NCBI GenBank assembly: GCA_963702535.1
Contig: CAVPDG010000016.1
Span: forward strand, 62,001-126,000
Length of the DNA: 64,000 nucleotides
Reading direction: 5' to 3'
Source: CAVPDG01 sp963702535
GTDB lineage: Bacteria > Chloroflexota > Anaerolineae > Anaerolineales > UBA4823
Every line of letters begins with the position of its first letter. Within the stretch, counting starts at the first letter, position 1. Positions 35,070 to 44,976 of this stretch are shown one piece after another. The notes under the pieces are model-generated. The model worked only from the letters and a program-made list of their open reading frames with translations. It was not told the origin of the DNA and did not search any database. The position numbers were made by a program, and so were the translations under genes.

Positions 35070-36408
35070 CTAACCAACCCGCTTCATACGCGCCCAGCTC
35101 ACCCACAAGATGAGGTTGACCAGCAGAGCATTGAGCACCTGCCCACTCAGAGTGCCGTAAACCCCCCAGCGGTTGATCGCCAGGACTCCGAAGGTGAACA
35201 TGGCGATGGCAGCGACGAGGTTAGCTGTGAAGATGGGGCGAGAGATGCGCATGGCTTTGAAGGCAGATTGCAGCGGTCCATAAGCGTAGAGCAAGGCGTA
35301 AAAGACCACCATCAGCACGATCCCCGGACTGTATTCCAGATATGTATCGCCATATAACAGGTGCAACAACTGCTCGCGGAAGAGGATGGCGACACCCAGG
35401 ATGCCGAACATCGGGATGGCTGTCGCCAAATAGATGAGGCGCAACATGCGCCCCACACCTGAGCTGCCCGCCTGACCATACAGGCGGGCGGCGCGCGGCG
35501 TGAAAAAGGTATCGATGGCGCGCAGCAGGAGGTGGATGGGCGCCACCAGGTTTTGCAAGGCGCGGTACGCCCCAGCCGCGGCGAAGCTGATCATACCGGC
35601 AGTCAATATGGGATAGAACTCCACCGAGATCCAGCTCGCAACCGAGCCCCCCAGGACCCAGCGACCAAATGCCCAGTTGTTCTTGAATGTGTAACCCAGG
35701 CTGATGTATATCGCCCGTCCAGTAACGGCGCGTTGCCCAAACGCCCGGAACGAGAGCGACAAAAGATCCCCAACCGATCGCCAGCAGGGCGTTGACGCCG
35801 CTCAAGCGCCCCTGAACGCCCAAAAAGACAAGCAGCCCCAGGCGGACCGTGTTCGCCAGGATCGAATTGAAGACAGCGTTTGCCACCCTGCCGCGTGTAT
35901 AGAGCACACGCCGGCAAAACTCCTGAAGCTGCCAGCCCAGGATGGCGAACCACAAGGCGAAGACTGCCGGACCCGCGGTATCGTTGCCGGTGACCGTCAG
36001 GAGCCAGCCGCCGCTGGAGGCGAGCAGAGCCAGCGCCGCGGCAAGCAAAATCTGGAGCACAGCCGAGCTGGAAGCATAGCGCCTGAAAGCAGAGTCATCC
36101 ATGGGCGCGCCGAATACGTTGAGCGGCTGTACCACCAACCCCTCCTGCAGGGCGCGCGCCAGGTTGATGGCGATGAAGCCGACACCATACACGCCCAGCT
36201 CGGTAGGGCTGACCTGGCGGGCGAGGATGATCGTTCCCAGGAAGTTGGACAGGCTGATAACCGCCTGGTCAACCGCTGCCAGGTAACCCTCTCGGGCGCC
36301 CTGCCCCGTGAACAGAGATGCAAAAGCCAGCACGCGGCGCTTACCGCGCGGCTTGCTGGCTGGAAGATCAATGGCTTCGCGGGAGATTGATTCCGGATTT
36401 TCAGACAT
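35070..36408 (-). CDS. Polysaccharide flippase, Wzx/MOP superfamily (frameshifted)
   Basis: About 445 residues after repair of one break near 35,720. Some twelve membrane helices, beginning after a basic cytoplasmic stretch (KPRGKRRVLAFAS); the first helices read VISLSNFLGTIILARQVSPTELGVYG, as in oligosaccharide flippases. It would flip lipid-linked repeat units across the membrane, downstream of the sugar transferase encoded convergently. Confidence 0.78.
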
Positions 36409-36431
36409 ACGCCAGGCTACACAAGAACCTG

Positions 36432-36517
36432 TCCGAAAATTCGAGGGGCACCAATTTTGTGGTGTGTGCGGCGAAGCCGCACACACCACAAAATTGGCTC
36501 TCCCATCCATTTTCGGA
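36432..36517. repeat. Palindromic element C
   Basis: A hairpin with perfect 22-bp arms (36451-36472 and 36476-36497) and a GAA loop, enclosed by 9-bp outer inverted repeats TCCGAAAAT/ATTTTCGGA (36432-36440, 36509-36517). It lies between divergently transcribed genes, so it is not a terminator. Same nested design as elements A and B but a different sequence. Confidence 0.8.
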
Positions 36518-36671
36518 TAAGTACAAACTTAAACCATCCCATAAGCTGGCGAGGCAGCACGGCGATTCTAACAGATAAATGCCAGGAGGAATTCCGAAAA
36601 ACAGCCCAGAGGCGCCAGCCTTTTCCGGCTGAACCCGTATCGCCCGCGCCATTTTTGCGTCATAATAAGTA

Positions 36672-37223
36672 ATGATGGAACATGAGGAGATGCTCCTGAA
36701 GCGTCTGCAGCGCTTCGAGGAGCGCGCCTTGAGCGAATTCTACGACGCCTACAGTCCAGGCTTGTACCGTTACGCCTGGCGCCTGCTGGGGGACGAAGAT
36801 CTGGCGGAGGAATGCGTGGCGGAGACTTTCAGCCGGTTGTTGAAAGCCCTGGAAAAAGGCAATGGTCCGCGCCAGCACCTGAAAGCCTATCTTTACCGGG
36901 TAGCGCATAACTGGGTTACAGACCACTACCGGCGGGGAGCCGACAAGGAGCTTCCCCTGGATAGCGAAGCGCATATCGATCCTGACCCCGACCCGCTGGA
37001 TCTGGTCTCCGAGAGGATAGAACAGGCAGAGGTGCGCTCTGCGCTACGCCTGCTGACGCCAGAGCAGCGACAGGTGATCCTGCTGCGCTATCTGGAAGAC
37101 TGGCAGCTTTGCGAGATCGCCGAGGCGCTGGAGAAGCCATTAGGAGCGGTTAAAGCACTACAACACCGCGGGCTCAGAGCATTGTATAGAATCCTGACCC
37201 GGGAAAACGAGGCAATTCTATGA
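36672..37223 (+). CDS. ECF-type RNA polymerase sigma factor
   Basis: 183 residues. Region 2 (YRYAWRLLGDEDLAEECVAETF) and region 4 (EQRQVILLRYLEDWQLCEIAEAL ... VKALQHRGLRALYRIL) are clear. CATAAT lies five bases before the start and there is no ribosome-binding site, so the mRNA may be leaderless. It overlaps the DUF5667 gene by four bases (ATGA), implying a sigma/anti-sigma-like pair. Confidence 0.9.
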   Translation: MMEHEEMLLKRLQRFEERALSEFYDAYSPGLYRYAWRLLGDEDLAEECVAETFSRLLKALEKGNGPRQHLKAYLYRVAHNWVTDHYRRGADKELPLDSEAHIDPDPDPLDLVSERIEQAEVRSALRLLTPEQRQVILLRYLEDWQLCEIAEALEKPLGAVKALQHRGLRALYRILTRENEAIL

Positions 37224-38341
37224 ATCAAGAAGAAGAAAATCTCGAAAATTCTGTGCGGGCATTCCTAGAAAAGCTCCGCCCTGCGCCGGATCGCAACCTG
37301 GAGAGGGGGCGAGAGATGCGGGAACAATTCCTGGCGCAAGCCCATCTGGCTGCGGCAAGAGCAAATTCCCAACAACCCGTATCCGCGCATGCTTTTTGGC
37401 GTCTTAATAGGTGGACCGCTAAGATCACCCATCCATTTCTCAGAAAGGAGCATCGTTCAATGATCGGAATCTTTTCTTCACTCATAATCATCCTGGCGCT
37501 GTTACTGGGCGGCGCGGGAGCCACGGTAGTTGCCGCGCAAGGCAGCCTCCCCAACGAGGGGCTTTACTTTGTAAAGATCGCCAGCGAAGAGGCGCAACTG
37601 CGCCTGGCAAACAACGAGCAGACGAGGATCATCCTCCACCTTGCCTATGCAGACCGGCGGGTAAGCGAACTGGCATCTCTGGCAGCAGCCGGGGAGGCCG
37701 CGCCAGAGCCGGTCGCCAAGCGGCTGGAGAACCACCTGCGCCTGGCGCTCAACCTGGCCGCCGGTTTGGATGAGGACGCCCTAACGCCTGCCCTGCTGCA
37801 AATCCGCACCCACATGCGCAGCCAGGAACGCCTGATGGAGATGATGGCAGGCAGCCCCGCCGCGGCTACCGACCCCGTCCTGGCAAGAGTGCGCGCCATG
37901 CTGCGCCAGCAGATCAACCTGGTCGAGGAGGGCATTGCCGCCCCGCAAAATTTCCGCAACCAGCTACGCTACGAATATAAAGAATTGCAAAGCACGCCCC
38001 CCGCGCCCGCCGCCACGGGCAACAGCTACGGCGCCGGACCGACCCTCCGCCCGGCTACCCAGACTTGCAATACATGCACCCCCGCCGCTGACGGCACGGG
38101 ACCTGGACCGGGACCCGGTCCGCTGCAATACGGACAGACGCCTGAGCCCGGCTCCGGTCCGGGACCCGCAGCCACACCCTCCCAGGCGCCCGGTGGGGGT
38201 CCGGGTAGCGGTCCGGCAAGGACCCAGGCGCCTGGCGCAGGCGGCAACCCGGAGCCCAGCCAGCAACCAGACCCCAGCCAGGAACCGGGAGGTCAGGGCT
38301 CAGGCAGCACCACCCCCGGCGGAGGACAGGGACGCCCATAG
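37220..38341 (+). CDS. DUF5667-family membrane protein, putative sigma partner
   Basis: 373 residues: cytoplasmic N-terminus (1-85), one membrane helix (MIGIFSSLIIILALLLGGAG), then the DUF5667 hallmark AAQGSLPNEGLYFVKIASEEAQL followed by a helical extracytoplasmic domain and a 120-residue tail of Gly/Pro/Gln. The DUF5667 function is unknown; coupling to an ECF sigma gene suggests an anti-sigma role. This copy lacks the ELKPLLEAA N-terminal motif shared by the other two copies at 38,884 and 45,544. Confidence 0.8.
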   Translation: MNQEEENLENSVRAFLEKLRPAPDRNLERGREMREQFLAQAHLAAARANSQQPVSAHAFWRLNRWTAKITHPFLRKEHRSMIGIFSSLIIILALLLGGAGATVVAAQGSLPNEGLYFVKIASEEAQLRLANNEQTRIILHLAYADRRVSELASLAAAGEAAPEPVAKRLENHLRLALNLAAGLDEDALTPALLQIRTHMRSQERLMEMMAGSPAAATDPVLARVRAMLRQQINLVEEGIAAPQNFRNQLRYEYKELQSTPPAPAATGNSYGAGPTLRPATQTCNTCTPAADGTGPGPGPGPLQYGQTPEPGSGPGPAATPSQAPGGGPGSGPARTQAPGAGGNPEPSQQPDPSQEPGGQGSGSTTPGGGQGRP

Positions 38342-38372
38342 CCCGGCTCGATATTGAGCTACCCGCGTCACA

Positions 38373-38410
38373 CTTCCCGAGGATCCAACGATCTCCGGGA
38401 AGTTTTTTTC
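38373..38410 (+). terminator. Rho-independent terminator after the first DUF5667 gene
   Basis: Stem CTTCCCG.../...CGGGAAG with an inner GAT/ATC pairing, followed by seven T. Ends the sigma-DUF5667 transcript. Confidence 0.85.
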
Positions 38411-38883
38411 TTAATCGGAGTTACACCCTTGTTATGGAAGGATACCGAAAATTGGGGGGGCAAATTTCTTTACGAAACTCATCGGGGCGGTGATAATTTG
38501 CTCGATCCCGGGTAGAGAGCCTTGAAGACAGACAAATAGGGCATATTTCTGACATAAAACGAGGATTCCTGACACTTCGAGTTAACCTTGTAACAAAGTT
38601 GTTAGTTATCCGTTCTATGGGATAGCAGGGCCCCAATCGTCCGACCTAGACGATACCTGACTGTAAAAACATGCGAATTAAATGGCGACATCCCGGACTG
38701 CGGGAAACCGAGGGTTTACTGTGCACGCAGGGTGCATGGTCTAATCAACGCGCATGTCCAGGACCGGCAGGGGCTGGGGAATGCGGAAGCGAAGAGCTCT
38801 CGGCTGCAGGTGCAGTAGCGAAGAGGGATTCTTGGTATGGGGGCGGCGTCACAGGACGTTGCGAAAGGCGCTAGAAAGACCCA
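38411..38883. other. Intergenic region before the second DUF5667 gene
   Basis: About 470 bp without a recognisable gene. Unlike the other two DUF5667 genes, this one has no sigma gene upstream, and no trace of one is visible here. A GC-rich, potentially structured stretch (38,690-38,880) could be an untranslated leader, but I match it to no known RNA family. Confidence 0.5.
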
Positions 38884-40041
38884 GTGGCAGAGCCGAAAGA
38901 TTTTGACGAGATCTTGAGCAACTGCCTGGCAGCCCTGGAAAGAGGAGAGGGGCTGGCGGACATTTTAGCGCGCTACCCGCAAGCCGCAAGTGAGCTGAAG
39001 CCTCTGCTGGAGGCAGCAGACTGGCTCGAAGGACAGCAGGCAGCAGTCGAGCCGCGACCGGGCTTCGTACGGGCGTCACGCAGCCGCCTGATCGAGAAGA
39101 TCGAAGCCGAGCCGGTCGCCGCTGGCGGCTGGCTGGAGCAGATCATTGCGCAGCTCCGCAGCGCCCTGGGGGGAAGCTGGCGGGTGGCGCTGCAGCTAAG
39201 CCTGGCAGCTGTGCTGCTGGCATGCCTGGTCTTGACCGGCAGCGAGGCCGCGCTGGCATCCCAGGGTGCTTTGCCCGGCGAGGCGCTTTATTCCCTTAAG
39301 CTTGGTCTGGAAAGGGTGGAGCTGCTGGTCACCCTCGATCCGGCTAAAAAAATCGAGCTGCACAACCAGTTTGCACAAGCGCGCCTGGTAGAGATCCAGG
39401 AGCTGGTGATGGAAGGGCGCTACAACTACATCCGCGAAGCGGTGAGCAATTTCGAGGCGCACGTCCAGCAGGCGTCTCAACTATTGAGCGCGCTGGCTAG
39501 CAAGGACCCCGAGCGAGCCACGGAGTTGGCGCTCGCCCTGAAGGAAACGCTCGCCAACCAGCGCGCTTTCCTGAGCTTCCTGATGGCGGCGGCGCCGCGA
39601 GAAGTGACGCCGGAGCTGCTGCGCGCCATCGGCATCGCAGCCGGCGGCGAGATCGCCGTACAGGCTGCCCTGGAGCAGGCGGGGAGCGCCGCCCTGCTGG
39701 CAGTAACAGCCACCCCTACCAGAGAAGATGAAGCAGGAGCGACTGCAACAGCCGGGGTAGAGCGCAGCATTCCATCACCAACACAAACGCCATTGCCGAG
39801 CTCGACCCTGCCGGCAACAGCCATACCGAGCAATACTGTGATGCCTACATTTACCAGGACTCCGCTCCCGAATCTCACCTCAACACCTGTTCCTAAACGG
39901 GAGAATCCACCGCCCTCATATACTCCGCGACCTCCCACACAGCCACCGGATGCGACAAAACCCCCCGATGAGCCAACTAGAGAACCCAAGAAGACCAAGA
40001 AGCCGCCGCCCAGGCCGACCCGCCGACCGCCGAAACCGTGA
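38884..40041 (+). CDS. DUF5667-family membrane protein without sigma partner
   Basis: 385 residues from a GTG start. The N-terminal cytoplasmic domain carries FDEILSNCLAALERGEGLAD and ELKPLLEAADWLEGQ, then EPRPGFVRASRSRL, a pattern shared with the protein at 45,544 and reminiscent of sigma-interacting regions. One membrane helix (VALQLSLAAVLLACLVL) leads to ASQGALPGEALYSLKLGLE and a helical domain, ending in a Pro/Thr/Lys tail. No sigma gene precedes it, so it may pair with one of the two nearby. Start is uncertain; no strong ribosome-binding site. Confidence 0.75.
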   Translation: MAEPKDFDEILSNCLAALERGEGLADILARYPQAASELKPLLEAADWLEGQQAAVEPRPGFVRASRSRLIEKIEAEPVAAGGWLEQIIAQLRSALGGSWRVALQLSLAAVLLACLVLTGSEAALASQGALPGEALYSLKLGLERVELLVTLDPAKKIELHNQFAQARLVEIQELVMEGRYNYIREAVSNFEAHVQQASQLLSALASKDPERATELALALKETLANQRAFLSFLMAAAPREVTPELLRAIGIAAGGEIAVQAALEQAGSAALLAVTATPTREDEAGATATAGVERSIPSPTQTPLPSSTLPATAIPSNTVMPTFTRTPLPNLTSTPVPKRENPPPSYTPRPPTQPPDATKPPDEPTREPKKTKKPPPRPTRRPPKP

Positions 40042-40093
40042 GAGCGGCTTGATAGGCCAGGGGATTTGTTTAACGATGTGTTAAGATTGCATA

Positions 40094-40122
40094 TTGATTA
40101 ATTTGGATAATTCTTGTATGAT
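40094..40122 (+). promoter_or_regulatory. Candidate promoter upstream of the TadE/Calx-beta gene
   Basis: TTGATT (40094-40099), 17-nt spacer, TATGAT (40117-40122) in an AT-rich stretch unlike its surroundings. It would give a leader of about 195 nt before the ATG at 40325. Confidence 0.6.
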
Positions 40123-40189
40123 AGTGAGGAGGCGTTCAGACCAGGGAGAATCAAACCTACCGGTATTTGCCGAACTACCGGAGGTTTCA

Positions 40190-40234
40190 TGATTGAATTC
40201 GCCTTGTTAACTCAACAACAAATGCCCCGTTAGA
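40190..40234 (+). other. 14-codon ORF resembling a TadE start
   Basis: GGAGG, four bases, then ATG and a 14-codon frame beginning MIEFALLTQQQ and ending at a stop. MIEFAL recurs in the real TadE-like proteins downstream (MVEFALVLP and MIEFAFTLV). It may be a leader peptide or the scar of a lost TadE gene. Confidence 0.35.
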
Positions 40235-40324
40235 GTATTTTTTTTATATTGCCCCGCACAAATTATTGTGCGAAACACCAGTAATTGCAATTTATTGTTT
40301 GGACCCAATCTGAAGGGTGGTAGG

Positions 40325-42880
40325 ATGAAGACAAAATCAACCCACAAAGAGAAGGCACAGGGCATGGTGGAATTTGCCCTGGTGTTGCCACTGCTGCTGC
40401 TGGTGATGTTTGCCGTCATCGAGTTCGGGCGGCTGCTTTTCATCTACAGCGCGGTGTTCACCGCCAGCCGGGAGGCGGCGCGTTACGGCGCGGCAGCTGG
40501 AGATGTGGGCAATTATGTGCCTCACTACCAGGATTGCGCCGGCATAACTGCAACCGCCAGGCGAATAACCAACCTAGTCGGTATAAACACTATCACGATC
40601 AGCTATGATGATGGCAATGGCAATTCTCTTGGCACATGCCCGGACGGGGCTATCAATGTAGGTTTAGGCGATCGGGTCATTGTGAGCGTTGCTGCTACCT
40701 ACCAGCCGATCCTACCTTTGGTCCAAATTCCACTCATACCTATTTCATCTCAAACTGCTCGAACTGTGTTAAGAGACATCCCGGTCTCAGGCACTCCATC
40801 TGCGCCTAACGGGACAGTATCGGTTTTCTTTGAGAGCGACCACTCCGATGTCGGTGAGGGGGACGGCGAGGTGACGGTGCGCGTGCGCCTATCAGCCCTG
40901 TTCCGCGAAGATGTTTGGGTGCCGTTCAGCGTCACCGGCGGGACAGCGACGCAGGGCGCGGATTATACGGTGGATACCACCTCGCCGCTGCTGATCCGTT
41001 CTGGCGCCACTACGGCTGAGATCCACATTAGAATAAACCAGGACTCACTGGACGAGGAGGATCAGGAAACTGCTATCCTGAGCCTGGGAACACCCACCAA
41101 CGCCAGCCTGGGATCCCCCTCCACGCACACACTGCGGATTAATGACGATGACGCCCCGCCATCCGTGAGCTTCACCCTATCCGAGCAGAGTATCACCGAG
41201 CCCAACACAGGCAGCTCGACAACCGCTCAGGTCACCTTGCGGCTGAGCGTCATATCGGGGCGCAACGTCTCCGTGCCCTTCAACATCGATGCAGATGGTA
41301 GCACAGCATCCCAGGGAGCAGATTATCTTATCGACACCGGCAGCCCTGTCTTGATACCCGCCGGTCAGATCTCCAGTCAAATTAACGTCCGGGTCATTGG
41401 CGAGACCTTAGATGAAGAAGATGAGACAGTGCGGTTGGTGATGGGCACACCGGTAAACGCCACGCGAGGGTTGATTACAGAACACACCGTCACCATCCTC
41501 GACGATGATCTGCCGCCGTTCGTCTCCTTTACATGGGATCATCAAGAGGTTACGGAGGATGCCGGTCTTGTGGGTATCCAGGTTCAGCTTAGCGCAGCCT
41601 CGGGAAAGACGGTAACCGTGCCATACAGCCTGAGCGGCACAGCGACAGAAGGGGATGATTACAGCATCGCGCCGAGCCCGCTTGTGATCCCTCCTGGCTC
41701 AACCCTGGTGGATATTCCGGTCACCATCAACCTGGACACCCTGGATGAGACAGACGAGACAGTCATTGTCAGCATGGGCTCGCCTGTCAATGCATCTCTC
41801 GGACAACCGTCTGTGCACACGCTGGTCATCCAGCCCTATGTCAGCCCGCCGCGAGTGTTCTTCGTCCCGATCTTCCAGCAGACCCCTAAATCATCCAACA
41901 GTGTGGATGTTAGCGTTCAACTTAGCCACGCGTATTACCTTGACGTGACAGTCCCCATCCTCATAGAAGGGACTGCCCGCCAGGGTTTGGACTACCAGAT
42001 CACCCCGACAACCCCGGTGGTGGTCCCAGCTGGCAGCGCCAGTACGCCAATTCACATCACGATTATCAGCGATCTCATCGACGAACCTGATGAAGAGATC
42101 AAGCTGACCATGGGCACACCCACGAATGCCACACTGGGCAATCCCTACGTGCACGAGACGCTCATCCAGGACGACGACAATACACCAACGGTCTACTTCA
42201 CCACATCGTCACAATCGGGCAACGAGGCAGCCGGCAGCATGCCGGTCACCGTACGCTTGAGCAATATCAGCGGTAGGGATGTGATGGTGCCCTTCACTGT
42301 GAGCGGCAGCGCCACGCAGGGCAGCGATTACGACATATCTCCGACCTCGCTGGTGACGATTCCAGCCGGTTACCAGGAGCGGACGATCAACATCACCGTG
42401 ATCAACGACGACCAGCCCAACGGGACAAACGTCGGCGAGCCGGATGAAACCATCATACTGACGATGGGCACACCGGTCAATGCCGTAGCGGGGACGACGT
42501 ACAACGTGCACACTGCCACCATCACAGCCTGGGTCTGCCCGACTGCTTCGAACCCCTATTTTGAATCTCCATCCAGCGTAGGGTTAATCTGGCCGTTCAG
42601 TAATGCCGGAATCAGCCCGATTCGTTTGATGCAAGTTCAAATAATCTGGCCCACCCAGGGAAACACCCGGATGAACGGGATCAGCTTTGGCACGACGATC
42701 TGGTCAGGGAATAGTAATTCGGGCAATTTGACGGTGAACACGCCCGTCCCGTTATGGGGCGGCGCATTCACCAGCCAGCAAATGATCTTCCTGTTCAACT
42801 CATCTACATACAGACGCCCGATCTCGGTGACGGCGCGCTTCGAGCACTGCCTGCCGTTAACCAGGAGCCTCAGCCAATAA
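40325..42880 (+). CDS. TadE-like protein fused to about five Calx-beta domains
   Basis: 851 residues. The N-terminus (KAQGMVEFALVLPLLLLVMFAVIEFG) is a TadE-type prepilin-like segment with a Gly before Met-Val-Glu, as at prepilin peptidase sites, followed by a TadE domain to about residue 160. Then come roughly five Calx-beta domains of 105-115 residues (each with VPFSVTGTATQGADY, (L)IPAG and the acidic D(E)DET(I/V) and (L)DDD Ca-binding positions) and a C-terminal beta domain. It is probably a surface or pilus-associated adhesin. AAGGGTGG precedes the ATG. The fusion is unusual; I know of no characterised protein with this layout. Confidence 0.85.
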   Translation: MKTKSTHKEKAQGMVEFALVLPLLLLVMFAVIEFGRLLFIYSAVFTASREAARYGAAAGDVGNYVPHYQDCAGITATARRITNLVGINTITISYDDGNGNSLGTCPDGAINVGLGDRVIVSVAATYQPILPLVQIPLIPISSQTARTVLRDIPVSGTPSAPNGTVSVFFESDHSDVGEGDGEVTVRVRLSALFREDVWVPFSVTGGTATQGADYTVDTTSPLLIRSGATTAEIHIRINQDSLDEEDQETAILSLGTPTNASLGSPSTHTLRINDDDAPPSVSFTLSEQSITEPNTGSSTTAQVTLRLSVISGRNVSVPFNIDADGSTASQGADYLIDTGSPVLIPAGQISSQINVRVIGETLDEEDETVRLVMGTPVNATRGLITEHTVTILDDDLPPFVSFTWDHQEVTEDAGLVGIQVQLSAASGKTVTVPYSLSGTATEGDDYSIAPSPLVIPPGSTLVDIPVTINLDTLDETDETVIVSMGSPVNASLGQPSVHTLVIQPYVSPPRVFFVPIFQQTPKSSNSVDVSVQLSHAYYLDVTVPILIEGTARQGLDYQITPTTPVVVPAGSASTPIHITIISDLIDEPDEEIKLTMGTPTNATLGNPYVHETLIQDDDNTPTVYFTTSSQSGNEAAGSMPVTVRLSNISGRDVMVPFTVSGSATQGSDYDISPTSLVTIPAGYQERTINITVINDDQPNGTNVGEPDETIILTMGTPVNAVAGTTYNVHTATITAWVCPTASNPYFESPSSVGLIWPFSNAGISPIRLMQVQIIWPTQGNTRMNGISFGTTIWSGNSNSGNLTVNTPVPLWGGAFTSQQMIFLFNSSTYRRPISVTARFEHCLPLTRSLSQ

Positions 42881-42902
42881 ACAGGACCCTGGGTTACGAT
42901 GC

Positions 42903-43373
42903 ATGTATAGGGATAAGTCTGTGCAGGCTGATTTATCTCCAATTAACAATCAAATGAAACCGCCATGTAGAGACAGGCAACGCGGGCAGAGTATGATCGA
43001 GTTCGCCTTCACGCTTGTGATTCTGATCATCATACTCATGGGGATCATCGACCTAGGGCGGGCAATTTTCACCTATCTGGCTTTCCGCGATGCGGCGCAG
43101 GAAGGGGCTTCCTACGCATCCTACAATCCCTTTGATACAACGGGGATCCTTAACCGGGTATGCGGCAGTTCCAATACTGTTAGCGATCTGTGCGCCGGGC
43201 CCGACCTCGACATTCAAATTAACTCAGCTCCCCCTAACGGCGTGCACGTGCGTGTATTACTTAATAATTTTACACTGATCACGCCATTCCTGGGCGCTGT
43301 CGTCGGTACGCAGACAATCTCGATCAGCGCTGCGGTGACGGATACGATCCTGGTATCCCAACCATATCCTTAA
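42903..43373 (+). CDS. TadE-family pseudopilin-like protein
   Basis: 156 residues from 42903, or 139 from the ATG at 42954; neither has a clear ribosome-binding site. The core is RQRGQSMIEFAFTLVILIIILMGIIDLGRAIF, with the Gly-x-x-Met-x-Glu pattern of Tad prepilins, followed by the conserved DAAQEGASYA. It is one of two TadE proteins in tandem and is followed by a TadG-like gene, as in tight-adherence (Flp pilus) clusters. Confidence 0.82.
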   Translation: MYRDKSVQADLSPINNQMKPPCRDRQRGQSMIEFAFTLVILIIILMGIIDLGRAIFTYLAFRDAAQEGASYASYNPFDTTGILNRVCGSSNTVSDLCAGPDLDIQINSAPPNGVHVRVLLNNFTLITPFLGAVVGTQTISISAAVTDTILVSQPYP

Positions 43374-43401
43374 CAAACAATGGTCGGAAGGAGACCGTGT
43401 G

Positions 43402-44679
43402 ATGTTCAGCAGTAAATCATCCGAGAAGGGCCAGGCGCTGGTGCTGCTGGTGCTGGCTTTTGTGGTGCTATTGGGCTTTGCCGCCCTGGCGATCGACGGC
43501 GGGATGGTGTACGCTGACCGGCGGCGCGCCCAGAACGGGGCAGACGCCTCATCACTGGCGGGCGGTGGGGCGGCGGCGCTCAGCCTGGAGAACGATTTTG
43601 TCAATTATGTGAACTTCACCTGTGTAGCGAATGGAACGCCTGAGTACGGCGAGATCCTGACTGCCCAAAGCCTGGCGCGAGCAGCTGCCATCAGCCGCGC
43701 TGCCGATAACGACTTTACGATCGATGCAGACATAAGTGATTTTAATGGGGTCGCCACTCAGTGTGGGATTACAGATAACGGTTCATGGCTGGATAAACAC
43801 ATTGATATCACTGCCACCGTCACCAGCACGACCCCGACAAACTTTGCGCACCTGCTCTATGGCGGTCCATTACGCAACCAGGCGACTGCGGTAACGCGTG
43901 TGCGGCCCCGCGCACCCCTTGCGTTTGGCAACGCCATTGTAGCCCTCAACCCGGATGATTGCTCGGGGATGCAGAACGGCGCCCTCTTTCATGGAGGTCC
44001 TATCGTCACCGTTACCGGAGGGGGCATCTTCTCCAATGGCTGCCTTAGAGGCGTTGGTGGCCCGAACGTTACCGTGACGGGGGGTTCGATTAGCTATGTT
44101 GTCGATATTCAAGGCAACTCTGGATTTACTCCGTCACCTCAACCAGTCCCTGATCCTATCCCTGCCTCAGCATATGATGTGCCGCCTCCCGCTTGCAACG
44201 ATCCCGCTGCTCACAATGTTGACGCCTCTGACCTATTAAATACCGCTCAGCCCTTACACGGCCTGTATTGTGTGACAGGTAATCTTCGGGTGAATGGCGG
44301 GGACACCTTGATAGGCGATGGGGTCACGATTTATATGATTGATGGGTTGATTCGAGACAATGGCGGTGCTATGGTGCGGCTAACCGCTCCTGCATACCGC
44401 CCTGATCCTGCGCCTGCTATCCCGGGTCTCTTGATTTATTTGCCTTCCACCAACCCCAGCGACAGAGTAGATATAAATGGCAATTCAACGAATTACTTTA
44501 CCGGTACCATCCTGGCTCCTGGTTCGACTATCTATGTGACTGGCACTAGCAGTGTATCTGCGATCAATTCACAAATTATTGGAAGGGATGTTGAGGTAGG
44601 CGGGAGTGGATATCTAAATGTCATTTTTGATGATCTAGAGCAATATTCTGACCCGGCTTACCTGGAACTGTTCAAGTAG
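43402..44679 (+). CDS. TadG-like protein
   Basis: About 425 residues from ATG 43402 (GGAAGGAG eight bases upstream). N-terminus KGQALVLLVLAFVVLLGFAALAIDGG is the TadG/Flp-related membrane segment with YADRRRAQNGADASSLAG after it. The rest is a beta-rich, Gly/Pro/Asn domain (for example TVTGGGIFSNGC, FTGTILAPGSTIY) like a polymer-forming bactofilin-type or beta-helix fold. Likely part of an envelope-spanning Tad complex. Co-directional with the two TadE genes. Confidence 0.8.
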   Translation: MFSSKSSEKGQALVLLVLAFVVLLGFAALAIDGGMVYADRRRAQNGADASSLAGGGAAALSLENDFVNYVNFTCVANGTPEYGEILTAQSLARAAAISRAADNDFTIDADISDFNGVATQCGITDNGSWLDKHIDITATVTSTTPTNFAHLLYGGPLRNQATAVTRVRPRAPLAFGNAIVALNPDDCSGMQNGALFHGGPIVTVTGGGIFSNGCLRGVGGPNVTVTGGSISYVVDIQGNSGFTPSPQPVPDPIPASAYDVPPPACNDPAAHNVDASDLLNTAQPLHGLYCVTGNLRVNGGDTLIGDGVTIYMIDGLIRDNGGAMVRLTAPAYRPDPAPAIPGLLIYLPSTNPSDRVDINGNSTNYFTGTILAPGSTIYVTGTSSVSAINSQIIGRDVEVGGSGYLNVIFDDLEQYSDPAYLELFK

Positions 44680-44756
44680 GGTGGAGAAAATCTGTACAGA
44701 GGTATCAGGATCCCTCGGGCCAAAGAACGACCTTCGGGATGACCAAATATTCGAAA

Positions 44757-44793
44757 AGAGGGCGAATGGGCGGCTCCCCCGCATTCGCCCTCT
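44757..44793 (+). terminator. Hairpin after the Tad genes
   Basis: An 11-12-bp stem (44757-44768 with 44782-44793). The T-stretch after it is broken (TCTTCG...TTTT), so termination strength is uncertain. It lies 78 bp past the TadG-like gene. Confidence 0.5.
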
Positions 44794-44976
44794 CTTCGTC
44801 AATTTTCTCATTCCCAGGCACGAGGGCTTTGAAGACAAGAAGCATGCCTAACAAAGCTATTAGGAATTAAGTCCTAGCGGCGATGACCATTATTCGGGTT
44901 TTATTATGATATGATTAAGATGCAACTATACCCGTGAAAACCATCCAGCCCAGGGTAAGACCAAAAGGGTGGTGAA

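Noticed and set aside
36451..36497. Hairpin as a transcription terminator
   Set aside because: It lies between two divergent start codons and has no T-tract, so neither gene ends here.
38650..38883. Possible riboswitch or structured leader before the second DUF5667 gene
   Set aside because: Compared with the conserved cores of c-di-GMP, cobalamin, tmRNA and RNase P RNAs by eye; none fits.
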